DNA of 64,000 nucleotides, from NCBI RefSeq assembly GCF_000161835.1, contig NZ_GG697169.2:1420418-1484417 (forward strand). The letters run 5' to 3'. The notes beneath the pieces were generated by a model, which saw only the letters and a list, made by a program, of their open reading frames with translations, did no database searches and had not been told where the DNA came from. Of the stretch, positions 43,534 through 51,885 are shown in pieces. Source of the stretch: Thalassobium sp. R2A62. Lineage in GTDB: Bacteria > Pseudomonadota > Alphaproteobacteria > Rhodobacterales > Rhodobacteraceae. Position 1 is the stretch's first letter. Each line of letters starts with the position of its first letter. A program made the position numbers and the translations under genes.

Positions 43534-44709
43534 TCACAAGATGAAGTCATCTGCTGTGAGATCATAAAGACCCGTCAGCCTGATGCTCATCTCACGACCT
43601 GTATCGCCATCGGTATCAATAAAGGCCATCGTGTAGTCGTTCTCTGTGCCAGCCTTATCGAACTTCTTGAAGTAGATTTCGCCTTCGTCTCCTGAGCCAA
43701 ACTTTGTGGTGCCATTAAAGCTAAACGTATCGTTCCCAACTAGCACTGTACTTGCATCAATGGCGCTGAGATCAATCACATCCAGACCTTGCTGGAAGTC
43801 CTCAATGACATCAGCCTTTGAGAGCTTAAACTTACTCTCAGACGTATTCTTAAACACAAACGTATCTTCACCAGTGCCACCAAGCATTACGTCTTTACCT
43901 TTGCCACCTTGCAAAAGGTCGTTACCCTTGCCGCCATTTAGAACATCATTTCCTTTGCCGCCGTTCAGAAAATCAAAGCCTTTATCGCCATTTAGAACAT
44001 CATGGCCATTATTGCCGTAGAGCCTGTCTTTCCCTGCGCCACCATCCAGATCGTCGTCGTTGTTGCCGCCGTAGAGCTTGTCGTTATTGTCGCCACCATC
44101 GAGCTTGTCATCGCCCTTGCCACCATACAGCTTGTCATTGCCGTCACCACCATACAGCTTGTCATCCCCTTCATCGCCGTATAGTTTGTCGCTGTCGTTA
44201 TCGCCATACAACTCGTCGTTGCCAGCGTAGCCATACATCGTATCGGAACCGTTGAGTCCACGAGATAAATCGGCTTCATCACTCAAATTAAACGTATCGT
44301 TCCCATTCAACATCTCACTTATTATTGAATGGTCGTCCACAGATGATGGAGTAAGAACAGCATCCATCAAATTACCAAGATCAACACTTATATCCGAAAT
44401 GCCGTATACAGGTATTTCCGGATCAAACGAGACTGTTCCAATTATATTGATTGTGCCTTCCAATGAACTAAGATTTTCGCCGTCATAGATGATATCGGCT
44501 TCAGACATAAACGCCGTGGAGTAAGTTACGCCCTCAGTCAGAAAATGCGTATAAAAACTATCGTTCACGTAGTATTCAACTGTCTCGCCATTTATCGTGG
44601 CACTGAGGGTATCATCAACATTCTCTAACCCATTTTTAGTAAACTTTTCTACCAGATCATAAAAATCAAAGTAATCTTGGTTGAAAGCACCAAAACTCCA
44701 CAAAACTGC
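43534..44709 (-). CDS. RTX-type calcium-binding protein
   Basis: From ATG 44709 the protein has 391 residues (an in-frame start at 44745 is possible). The N-terminal ~135 residues are an unrecognised globular part. Then come more than ten nonapeptide-like repeats of the GGxGxDxLY type (DKLYGGDGND, DVLNGGKGND, DLLQGGKGKD), which form a calcium-bound parallel beta-roll. The C-terminal ~110 residues (FVFKNTSESKFK, VIEDFQQGLDVIDLSAID, ending ADDFIL) are the usual type I secretion signal region. Expected to be exported by a TolC-type system encoded elsewhere. No catalytic domain seen. Confidence 0.85.
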   Translation of the reverse strand, partial: AVLWSFGAFNQDYFDFYDLVEKFTKNGLENVDDTLSATINGETVEYYVNDSFYTHFLTEGVTYSTAFMSEADIIYDGENLSSLEGTINIIGTVSFDPEIPVYGISDISVDLGNLMDAVLTPSSVDDHSIISEMLNGNDTFNLSDEADLSRGLNGSDTMYGYAGNDELYGDNDSDKLYGDEGDDKLYGGDGNDKLYGGKGDDKLDGGDNNDKLYGGNNDDDLDGGAGKDRLYGNNGHDVLNGDKGFDFLNGGKGNDVLNGGKGNDLLQGGKGKDVMLGGTGEDTFVFKNTSESKFKLSKADVIEDFQQGLDVIDLSAIDASTVLVGNDTFSFNGTTKFGSGDEGEIYFKKFDKAGTENDYTMAFIDTDGDTGREMSIRLTGLYDLTADDFIL

Positions 44710-44970
44710 CATCTCTACCACCCTCAATCTCGGTTCCAGCTTCAATGCTATTCGAACCTAATAAATATCAATGTGATACGAAAATGTGTCATTCGCAAGT
44801 ATGGTCAAGACGCTATGGTATTCTCTGCTTATCGCAGATCGTTACTTAGCATACTCAATCTGAGACTGAATGGCTCCATTGAGCTAGTATATATATTCAT
44901 CGGGATATATTCTGTACTTTTCGCGGCTTGTCTGAGTTTCAGCACCGAGGACCGCGCAAGCCAAAAGTGT

Positions 44971-45030
44971 GGCTTAGGTCATCTGGTTGGTTCGAGTAGC
45001 TGTCGGCCTAAACCGAGGTGCGCAACCGTG
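44971..45030 (+). repeat. Block B start fused to recombinase fragment
   Basis: GGCTTAGGTCATCTGGTTGG through GAGTAGCTGTCGGCC (core at 44977-45008), then AAACCGAGGTG, is the start of block B. It breaks off at about 45030 and runs straight into recombinase coding sequence. Confidence 0.75.
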
Positions 45031-45381
45031 CTTGAGGACATCATCAAAGAGATCAACACTAAGGGTGCATCTGTAACCTTCCTCTCTGAGAACCTCACAT
45101 TCTCTGGCTCTGATGATGCTATGTCTACGTTGATGCTCCAGATGATGGGGTCGTTTGCTCAGTTCGAGAGGTCGATGATCCTCAAGAGACAGGCAGAGGG
45201 TATTGCAGCAGCTAAAGCAGGACCTGATGCCAAAGAGAAGTATGCTGGCCGTAAGGCTTCTATCGACCGTGATGTCATCAGCAAAATGATCAAGGCAGGA
45301 TCATCTCTTACATCAATAGCCAAGTCTCTGGGCATCTCTCGGCAAAGTGTCCACCGCATCAAAGCAGAGCTGGGGTTGTGA
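45031..45381 (+). pseudogene. Serine recombinase 3' fragment (cassette 3)
   Basis: About 116 C-terminal residues: LEDIIKEINTKGASVTFLSE, FAQFERSMILKRQAEGIAAA, AGPDAKEKYAGRK and the C-terminal HTH. The catalytic N-terminal part is missing, replaced by block B sequence. An open frame extends upstream to 44677, but that part is not recombinase. Same subfamily as the copy at 22814. Confidence 0.85.
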
Positions 45382-45780
45382 TCTAGGCGTAGGGTCCCCC
45401 CAGATTATCACCAAAGATTTTGGCCGGATCGGGTTTCCCCCTCGCAATCCAAGACAAAGATTTAGCTCTGAAGTCTCAATGTGATCCAACGCCAAAGTAA
45501 CGCCGTACTTCATACGATGTTTTTTAATTCCCTGTTGGACATCTAAACTTTGTGGCTGGGCCTTCGGGTCTGGCCTTTTTCTTTTGGACGTGTCCGCAAA
45601 TCGTGTTGGTCGGACGATGAACACACAGCAGCCATCCGCGTGTTGGCCACCTCATTCGTGATTTTCACGCCATCATCTCACGCATTGTTTCCCCAATGAA
45701 AACAGTGACCTGCAAGACAACAGTTTAGGAAGCGTAACAGGCCCAAATACATCCAATTGGATACTTAACCTATGCGTAGG
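45382..45780 (+). repeat. Conserved block A, copy 3
   Basis: Follows the recombinase stop and ends TACTTAACCTATGCGTAGG, 74 bp before the Hint gene. Contains the UUCG terminator (45554-45585). Its first ~80 bp match the copies at 43395 and 53430 better than copy 1. Confidence 0.8.
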
Positions 45781-45854
45781 TGTCGTGGCTTAGAGTTGTT
45801 GCGCCACTTACCCTGAGGCTGGCACCTGCCAATAATCTCCTCAAGGAGCGAACC

Positions 45855-46841
45855 ATGCCAGTGTACGAAGTTGTCACGTTTCTTGCCCCAAAGAGTGGCT
45901 CATTCACGTTTGACGCCGGTAGCATTGAGGTTCTCCGAGTAGAAGATCCAGATGCGACTTTTGGAGACAATAGTCCCGCCCCACCTGAAGGTTACAGCAA
46001 CCAAATAGGCCAAAATGACGTTCTGGGGTTTCCATCAGCAGGGAGTTTGATGACTGGTGCCCTGTATTCTTTTACCAACACGGCAACAGGGGAAGTGCAC
46101 AACTTACCTTACGTCTACAATCCAGGCGAATTTTTATGGTCAAGCGGTTTTAGTTCCTCATTATTGTGGGCGATGACCAATCCTCCGCTGGTCGACGGTG
46201 CGACATACACGATCAGTTCAGTCAGCAGCGACGGAACAACAGCTTGGACAGACTTTGCTCCTGTCTGCTTCACCTCTGGCACTCGGATCGCAACGGTAAG
46301 CGGGGACCGCCGCATCGAAGACCTTGTTGCCGGTGACTTGGTTCTCACGATGGACCGTGGCTATCAGCCGATCCGATGGATTGGGTCATCAAAAGTGCCC
46401 GCAACTGGAGATTTCGCCCCCATTCTGATCCGCAAGGGTGCCCTCGGGAATGACCGTGACCTACGCGTCAGCCCACAGCACCGTATGCTCCTGCAAGGCT
46501 GGCAGGCAGAGATGCTCTTTGGTGAACTTGAAGTGCTGGCCACAGCCAAGTCTCTGCTGAATGACCAGACCATCCTGCGTGACGAAGGGGGTGAGGTAGA
46601 GTATTTCCACATGCTGTTTGATAGCCACGAGATTATTTGGGCCGAGGGCGCGCGTTCTGAGAGCTTCCACCCGGGCCAACAGGGCTGGACAGCCTTGGAT
46701 CAAGCCACACGGGATGAGATCCTCACACTCTTCCCACAGCTTGCTGACGGCACCCTCAACGACTACGGCCCCGCCGCCCGCATGAGCCTCAAACATAAAG
46801 AGGGCAAGCTGCTTGGGTCCTATATGGCTGGGAGCTGTTAG
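45855..46841 (+). CDS. Hint_2 domain protein, cargo of cassette 3
   Basis: 328 residues from ATG 45855 (AAGGAG upstream; the in-frame extension to 45780 is unsupported). Residues 1-135 form a beta-type module different from those of the other two Hint genes. The Hint domain starts at C138 (CFTSGTRIATVSGDRRIEDL). Its first ~30 residues differ from the other two copies; from about GYQPIRWIGSS on, the sequence is nearly identical to them (SPQHRML, HEIIWAEG kept). This points to recombination inside the gene. Function unknown; self-processing at C138 is possible. Confidence 0.8.
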   Translation: MPVYEVVTFLAPKSGSFTFDAGSIEVLRVEDPDATFGDNSPAPPEGYSNQIGQNDVLGFPSAGSLMTGALYSFTNTATGEVHNLPYVYNPGEFLWSSGFSSSLLWAMTNPPLVDGATYTISSVSSDGTTAWTDFAPVCFTSGTRIATVSGDRRIEDLVAGDLVLTMDRGYQPIRWIGSSKVPATGDFAPILIRKGALGNDRDLRVSPQHRMLLQGWQAEMLFGELEVLATAKSLLNDQTILRDEGGEVEYFHMLFDSHEIIWAEGARSESFHPGQQGWTALDQATRDEILTLFPQLADGTLNDYGPAARMSLKHKEGKLLGSYMAGSC

Positions 46842-46864
46842 CCTGAAATTGATGAGACGTCTCA

Positions 46865-47125
46865 GGTCATCTGGTTGGTTCTAATAGCTGTTGGCCGAGA
46901 CAGAGACGACCCACCCTGCTGACCAAGTGCTTCTCGCAGTCATAATCTTGGCCTTACTTGCGAAGGTCTACGTCATTCTGACGTCTTATGCGCACCCCAT
47001 GAACACAAAGCTATCTGCGCCTACGGCTTTCACGAGAGGATTCGATAAGATGTGGTTGGTGGTTACGATGCCATTACGGGAAGATGTTTTTGCAGCTGGC
47101 GTGGGTGGTAAACGTGGGTGGTGAG
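46865..47125 (+). repeat. Conserved block B, copy 3
   Basis: About 260 bp after the Hint gene: core (46865-46896), hydrophobic frame (46927-46986) and GCGCACCCCATGAACACAAA. A near-identical direct copy lies at 48358-48640, so the porin gene is flanked by direct repeats. Confidence 0.8.
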
Positions 47126-47170
47126 GGCGTCGCGCGAGCCCTCGCCAGAGGGAAAATGTCTTACATAATA

Positions 47171-47199
47171 AGGCCCACCAGAGCGTATCTGACGGGCCT
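47171..47199 (-). terminator. Hairpin terminator of the porin-like gene
   Basis: AGGCCCGTCAGA-TACGC-TCTGGTGGGCCT on the minus strand gives a 12-bp stem with two G-T pairs, followed by TATTATGT. It is 25 bp past the porin-like stop. The U-tract is weak. Confidence 0.55.
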
Positions 47200-47223
47200 A
47201 ATTATTCTTGGTTTTTGTGAAGC

Positions 47224-48174
47224 TTAGAACAACCCGTAATCAGCGAGCCCGGCAGTCAGAGCAAAGTTTGAGCCAAGACCATCAAAGATGTCAGACCGTG
47301 CAGCACTTGCACGCCGTGTGATCAATGTACGATCACCCATTTCAAATTTGAGCATCACGCCGATGCCGTCAAACGTAACGTCGTCATCCAAGCTGAAGTC
47401 ATCCAAGCTGAACGTTTGATAGCTTGCGTCAAGCCAAGTGTTTTCGGCAACCTGATAGCCTGCGCCAATCCGCAATGCCGTTGCATCTAAACCGTCACCA
47501 TTCGCGAACGACAGGCCACCCAAGGCGCGAAAGTTTCCGCCAAATTCATACGTCACGTCCGCGTTCAAAGCCGTAAGCGCAGAGCCAACCCCGCTGTCCA
47601 AGCTTCCCAAAGCGACGCCAACATCCAACGCACCGGCGCTATAGTCTGCAAACAAAGCTGCGGTTTGCGTATTCGCTTCATCGTTTCTCAAGACGCTAAG
47701 ACCAACCGAGGTGCTGGCATTAATACCGTATGTCCCGACCAGTTCGAAAGCGCTCAATTCCTCTCCTTCAATGCCCGGCGTGCGATAGGCTAGCGCTAAT
47801 GCGTAAGCACCTGCATCGTATTGTGCACCAACTTCTGCGGGATTAAATGTTGTATCAAAAAATTCAAACTGACCGAAATTCGCCCAAACCAATGCGCCTG
47901 GTGCGACTTCGTAGCCAACACCCAAGTGAATTTCGTTAAACGTTGCATCTGTGCCATCATCAAGACCAAGGCGGTTCAAATCCGCATCGGCCATAAACAT
48001 GAACTGGTTCAGGCGGTATTCGATTTCGCCGACGATATTGGTGTCGTTCAAAACTCCGAAATCTTCGTCTGAATACGACGTGTAGCTGAGGCCGTATGAG
48101 AGATAAGTGACGTCTTGCGCATTTACTGCCCCTGCAGCGAGGATCAGGGCCAGGGCGGTTGTGGTATATTTCAT
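47224..48174 (-). CDS. Porin-like outer-membrane beta-barrel protein
   Basis: 316 residues from ATG 48174. Signal peptide KYTTTALALILAAGAVNA followed by QDVTYLSYGLSYTSY. The mature part has about 14-16 amphipathic strands with acidic turns (EFGGNFRALGGLSFANGDGL) as in small roseobacter porins. The C-terminus ends GLADYGLF, again with a terminal Phe. No specific porin family recognised. The gene sits between two direct copies of block B. Its acidity and length suggest a general diffusion or adhesion barrel; the substrate is unknown. Confidence 0.75.
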   Translation of the reverse strand: MKYTTTALALILAAGAVNAQDVTYLSYGLSYTSYSDEDFGVLNDTNIVGEIEYRLNQFMFMADADLNRLGLDDGTDATFNEIHLGVGYEVAPGALVWANFGQFEFFDTTFNPAEVGAQYDAGAYALALAYRTPGIEGEELSAFELVGTYGINASTSVGLSVLRNDEANTQTAALFADYSAGALDVGVALGSLDSGVGSALTALNADVTYEFGGNFRALGGLSFANGDGLDATALRIGAGYQVAENTWLDASYQTFSLDDFSLDDDVTFDGIGVMLKFEMGDRTLITRRASAARSDIFDGLGSNFALTAGLADYGLF

Positions 48175-48357
48175 AGAAACTATCCAATAAAATTGATTAG
48201 AGATCGTTCTGTTACGCTGAGGCATGGTTGCAGCCATCGACCGATGAGAAGCTATATCCACTAGTATAGTTAATCAATACTTTAGTATATATTTTTGCAA
48301 GATCACTTTTCATGATTTGAATTTTGGCCTGAAGACGCCTTAATCTACGAGAATTGA

Positions 48358-48640
48358 AGTCATGTGGTTGGTTCTAATAGCTGTTGGCCGAGACAGAGAC
48401 GACCCACCCTGCTGACCAAGTGCTTCTCGCAGTCATAATCTTGGCCTTACTTGCGAAGGTCTACGTCATTCTGACGTCTTATGCGCACCCCATGAACACA
48501 AAGCTATCTGCGCCTACGGCTTTCATGAGAGGATTCGATGAGCGGTGGCTGGTGGTTACGATGTCACTACGGGAAGATGTTTTTGCAACTGGCGTGGGTG
48601 GTAAACGTGGGTGGTTGTCAATTTTAAGGTCGCCACAAGC
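48358..48640 (+). repeat. Conserved block B, copy 4
   Basis: Near-identical to 46865-47125: core at 48358-48389, hydrophobic frame at 48420-48479, then the GCGCACCCCATGAACACAAA segment. It ends about 40 bp before the left att repeat of the integrase island. Confidence 0.8.
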
Positions 48641-48676
48641 CTCTGAATTAAAACGATAAAATCAAAGGCAGAGTAA

Positions 48677-48695
48677 GTGGCGGAGACGAAGGGAT
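48677..48695. other. attL repeat of the island
   Basis: GTGGCGGAGACGAAGGGAT, identical to the 3' end region of tRNA-Ser at 60236-60254, including the encoded CCA. Confidence 0.85.
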
Positions 48696-48754
48696 ACTCT
48701 GACATTCGGCCTGTTATAACTTATATCCATGTAAATATGGCTATAATCCCCAAA

Positions 48755-48779
48755 ACGTGTGGGTTAAACGTGTGGGTAA
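48755..48779 (+). repeat. Arm-type direct repeats near attL
   Basis: ACGTGTGGGTTA (48755-48766) and ACGTGTGGGTAA (48768-48779) are spaced 13 bp, just upstream of the integrase gene. The same motif in the same orientation and spacing occurs three times near attR. Confidence 0.6.
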
Positions 48780-48797
48780 ACCCACAGGGAACCCAAT

Positions 48798-50072
48798 ATG
48801 CCAAGACACTTAGAAAAACGGCGCAGACAGTGGTACGCTCATCTGAACATCCCAAAAGATTTACGTTCAACTATCGGCAGACGCAGGTTTCTGAAATCAC
48901 TCGGGACGGAGTCCTTGAGTGTCGCTGAAGTCAAAGTCCTTCCCCTAATCATCGAATGGAAAAAACAGATAGCTATAGCAAGGGGTACAGACGTCGGGAC
49001 CGATGATGAACTCCTAGCTACCATTACCAAAGTCAGACAAGACGCCCAACGGCTTAAGGGGCAAGGCACCTCTGATGAGGTCATTCAGATGATCCATGAA
49101 GACATAGCCTACACTCGGAGTTGGGATGAAGACCGTGGTGAGTTCGTAACCAACGATGGAGCACTAGCTGATGCGGTCAGTATTGTTCACGGATCAAGCC
49201 TACTATTGCGAGAACACATCGAAGAATACCTAGCCAGCAGAGACGTCGCACCTAAGACCACAGACATGCAGCGCAGAGACATCAAGCTGTTCTCGGAGAG
49301 GTTCAAGTATGCACATGATGCGACGAACCACAAAGTCAGAGACTGGATGAACGTTACTTTAGGGGGCGAACAGAAGCTATCTGCTGGCACCAGAAGGCGT
49401 ATGCTTTCAGCCGCGAGGGGGTACTGGGACTACCTAGAACAGCATAAGGGCCTCAGATTAGAGCCTCCCTTCTACAAGGTCCTGCCACCAAAGCCGAAGA
49501 AGAAGACCAAGGCTATGATTGATGCGCAGCGTAAGGCTTTCAGGGCAGCGGACTTCCACAAACTGTTATCTGGTTGTCATGACGAGAGCCTCAAGGATTT
49601 AATGTCATTAGCTGCTTATACTGGCTGTCGCATTGAAGAACTGTGCAGCCTTAAGCTCGAAAACGTATCAGACGATAGATTTGAGATTGTTGACGCTAAA
49701 TCAGAAGCTGGCTGGCGTACTATCCCAATCCACCACCAAGTCAGTCAAACCGTCGCTAGATTGGTTGCTACAAGTACAGATGGCTACCTCATATCTGGCC
49801 TTACGTTTAACAAATACGGCAACAGATCAAATGCCATTGGTAAAAGGTTTGGCAGGCTGAAAGCAGAGCTTGGGTATGGCGACGAATATGTATTTCACTC
49901 ATTCCGTAGGGGCTTTGCCACGCAGCTAGAGAACGCAAACCTATCAAAAACCATAAGCGCAAGACTTATGGGCCATGAGGTGGAAGGACAGACGTTTGGG
50001 AACTACTCAGAGGGCCTTGCGCTAAAAGGGCTACGCGAAGCAATCAACCATGTCGACTGGTCATTACGTTAG
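48798..50072 (+). CDS. int: Tyrosine recombinase/phage-type integrase
   Basis: 424 residues with the standard layout: N-terminal arm-binding part (RHLEKRRRQWYAHLNIPKDL, like DUF6538), SAM-like core-binding domain (about 130-215) and C-terminal catalytic domain. The catalytic residues are all visible: R278 (AYTGCRIEEL), K301 (DAKSEAG), H367 and R370 (HSFRRGF), H393 (MGHE) and nucleophile Y403 (FGNYSEG). It lies beside the left copy of the tRNA-Ser repeat and should integrate and excise the island at tRNA-Ser(GCU). The direct repeats before the gene are probably its arm-binding sites. Confidence 0.92.
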   Translation: MPRHLEKRRRQWYAHLNIPKDLRSTIGRRRFLKSLGTESLSVAEVKVLPLIIEWKKQIAIARGTDVGTDDELLATITKVRQDAQRLKGQGTSDEVIQMIHEDIAYTRSWDEDRGEFVTNDGALADAVSIVHGSSLLLREHIEEYLASRDVAPKTTDMQRRDIKLFSERFKYAHDATNHKVRDWMNVTLGGEQKLSAGTRRRMLSAARGYWDYLEQHKGLRLEPPFYKVLPPKPKKKTKAMIDAQRKAFRAADFHKLLSGCHDESLKDLMSLAAYTGCRIEELCSLKLENVSDDRFEIVDAKSEAGWRTIPIHHQVSQTVARLVATSTDGYLISGLTFNKYGNRSNAIGKRFGRLKAELGYGDEYVFHSFRRGFATQLENANLSKTISARLMGHEVEGQTFGNYSEGLALKGLREAINHVDWSLR

Positions 50073-50146
50073 CGATAGCCCCGATACTCACACAGAGGTC
50101 CGTACAGGCTCATCTAAGTTATGACATAAGTGGTTACTACCCCTAG

Positions 50147-50203
50147 CGCCACAACCCCTGCATACGGCCCTCTGGCGTACCTCATGGGTGGTTGTGTCGT
50201 CAC
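50147..50203. repeat. Imperfect palindrome (REP-like), copy 1
   Basis: ACAACCCCTGCATACGGCCC, a short loop, and CGTACCTCATGGGTGGTTGT can fold into a long hairpin. A related copy with compensating end changes lies at 50994-51057. It is found in the 295-bp gap after the integrase, which otherwise holds only an IS3-type end fragment (50243-50280). Confidence 0.5.
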
Positions 50204-50367
50204 TAGCTGCTAGGATTAAGGCAGCAATTTTGTAGCTGAACTGGACCTGTCGCGGTCTGGCACCGCTCCTTTAATAGCATACCATAGTTTTTCAGATTGC
50301 TTTTAAAGTATCATTATGATACTCATAAAACTATAAACATATTGACCAATATCTTTAAGGAATTTGG

Positions 50368-50868
50368 ATGCTGAACAACGTTGGAGTGCCGGGCTTAATC
50401 GCATTGTCTTATTTATTGTTGGTTGCAGTAATAGGCGTCTATTCGTTGGTTAAGATACCAAATAGCGATGAGAAATACAATTATGCTGGTTTCTTGCGTC
50501 GACTTTTGGCTGCTACTGTGGATGGGGTTATTTTAGCTCTTGTTTCTGGTGTTATGGCGTTTTTCGTATCAGATTATGTTGGGGTGTTCTTGAGCATTTT
50601 GATTGGTTGGCTCTACTTTGCTGGAATGGAGAGCGAGAGTAATCAGGCAACGCTGGGAAAGAGGTTATTCGGCTTGCGGGTAGTCGGCATGGATGGAGGC
50701 CCAATTAGCTTGTGGAGGGCGACTGGACGCCACTTTGGAAAGCTTATTTCATTTATTCTGTTTTTTGGTTATTTTATGGCTGGGTGGACGAAACAGAAGC
50801 AGGGGCTGCATGATAAAGTCGCTGGGTGTTTAGTTGTGCGTGGTGCAGGGCCAAGCGAACAAAGCTGA
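50368..50868 (+). CDS. RDD family membrane protein
   Basis: 166 residues with an N-terminal membrane segment (PGLIALSYLLLVAVIGVYSL) and the RDD core: GFLRRLLAATVDGVILALVS (the conserved R and D), a second hydrophobic pair, QATLGKRLFGLRVVGMDGGP and the C-terminal KQGLHDKVAGCLVV. RDD proteins are small inner-membrane proteins; some act as ion antiporters or in envelope stress. Specific role unknown. A stand-alone gene of the island. Confidence 0.85.
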   Translation: MLNNVGVPGLIALSYLLLVAVIGVYSLVKIPNSDEKYNYAGFLRRLLAATVDGVILALVSGVMAFFVSDYVGVFLSILIGWLYFAGMESESNQATLGKRLFGLRVVGMDGGPISLWRATGRHFGKLISFILFFGYFMAGWTKQKQGLHDKVAGCLVVRGAGPSEQS

Positions 50869-50993
50869 GTTGATAACCTCACAAGCCTAAGTCAGGCATA
50901 AACGAACCTAGGTAGCCGGAAGCTCTTAGCCATCAGTGAGCCTCTCAGAGACCCTTAGCATCACCCTTACACAACCTGATACGTGTTATCCAC

Positions 50994-51057
50994 TCTCACA
51001 CCACACCCCTTGCATACGGTCCTCTGACGTATCTCATGGGTGGTGTCAGGGCGTAGC
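50994..51057. repeat. Imperfect palindrome (REP-like), copy 2
   Basis: CACACCACACCCCTTGCATA pairs imperfectly with GTATCTCATGGGTGGTGT. Similar to 50147-50203 over about 45 bp. Confidence 0.5.
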
Positions 51058-51201
51058 CCGTCGAGCTTCGCTCTCTGTGTCGTCACTTGTCGCGAGAACT
51101 AAATCATCAACGTTGTAACTGAACTTATGGCCACAGGCACTGCAGGTGAGGTCCATTCATTTGCCAGATACCGCAGATAGCTTTGTGTTCATGGGGTGCG
51201 C

Positions 51202-51279
51202 CTAAGACGTCAGGATAACGTAAGTCTTCGCAAGTAAGGCAAAGGCTATGACTGCTATCAGGACCTTGTTGGCTGTCAT
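51202..51279 (-). CDS. Possible 25-residue membrane peptide of block B
   Basis: ATG at 51279, stop TAG at 51204-51202. The peptide has a short polar N-terminus (MTANK), one hydrophobic helix (VLIAVIAFALLAK) and a tail (TYVILTS). Related frames occur in block B at 24120-24179, 31412-31471 (minus), 46927-46986 and 48420-48479. Most differences between copies fall on third codon positions, which suggests that the peptide sequence was under selection. This is the only copy with an ATG start close to the helix. No strong ribosome binding site (GAGAA). Could still be a structural DNA element rather than a gene. Confidence 0.35.
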   Translation of the reverse strand: MTANKVLIAVIAFALLAKTYVILTS

Positions 51280-51317
51280 GGTGTTCTCAGGAACATCTTA
51301 TTCGAACCTTGAGGCGT

Positions 51318-51674
51318 TCATTGGTTACATCGTTCAAGCTCACCAATCCAAGATTTACGCACTTGAAACATGCGGGTTCGATCCGATGTCTGTTTTATGA
51401 ACATAACGCGATTTGTTATTGTTTCGCCGATTTCCAACCAGCTTGCGTTACAGACTTCATCATAAAGGGTCGCCTCCATGTCTCGGACTGCAACTGGGTT
51501 AGTCAGTGTGCATGTCTCTTCACATGTTTCGTAAGTGCCTGAACCGATCGGTACTTGTCTGCCCATACATGCGTCTGCGGGAAAGCACCAACCCCTAAGG
51601 TCTTGGGCGTTTGCAGACCCCGAAAGTGAAACAAAACCAAAAAACACTGCGACCGCTGCTTTGTGCATCTTCAT
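51318..51674 (-). CDS. Small secreted Cys-rich protein, unknown family
   Basis: 118 residues with a Sec signal peptide (HKAAVAVFFGFVSLSGSANA). The mature protein begins QDLRGWCFPADACMGRQ and has six cysteines (WCF, ACM, TCEETC, VCN, RCN), likely disulfide-bonded in the periplasm or outside. No family recognised. It is flanked by block B pieces on both sides (51690-51820 upstream and 51170-51300 downstream, same strand), so it looks like a cassette cargo gene. An AGGAGA lies about 7 bp before the ATG. Confidence 0.65.
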   Translation of the reverse strand: MKMHKAAVAVFFGFVSLSGSANAQDLRGWCFPADACMGRQVPIGSGTYETCEETCTLTNPVAVRDMEATLYDEVCNASWLEIGETITNRVMFIKQTSDRTRMFQVRKSWIGELERCNQ

Positions 51675-51689
51675 CTCCTACTAAACCAA

Positions 51690-51820
51690 AGGTCACTAGA
51701 GCGAAATCTGACCAAGCTGACAAGTCTTTGGCTGTGACTGCGAGAAACACTTGGTTGGCACGGTTGTTTGTCTCGGTCTTGGCCAACAGCTACTCGAGCC
51801 AACCAGATGACCTAAGCCAC
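51690..51820 (-). repeat. Conserved block B, copy 5
   Basis: On the minus strand, GGCTTAGGTCATCTGGTTGG and the rest of the core (51781-51812), then the start of the hydrophobic frame (51720-51745), which departs from the other copies after GCAGTCACAGC. It leads directly into the secreted protein gene at 51674. Confidence 0.75.
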
Positions 51821-51885
51821 ACTCTTGGCTTACGCAGTCCTCGGGCCAAAAGGCTGACAAGCCGTGACCTGACTTAGATCAAGCG

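Larger units (their letters stand above)
50869..51317. other. 449-bp stretch: REP-like hairpin and small hydrophobic frame
   Basis: Contains the second REP-like palindrome (50994-51057) and, on the minus strand, a block B piece with a 25-codon hydrophobic frame (51202-51279). No larger gene is supported. Confidence 0.5.

Noticed and set aside
48677-48928. An 83-codon frame starting in attL
   Set aside because: It begins in the tRNA-derived repeat and overlaps the integrase in another frame.
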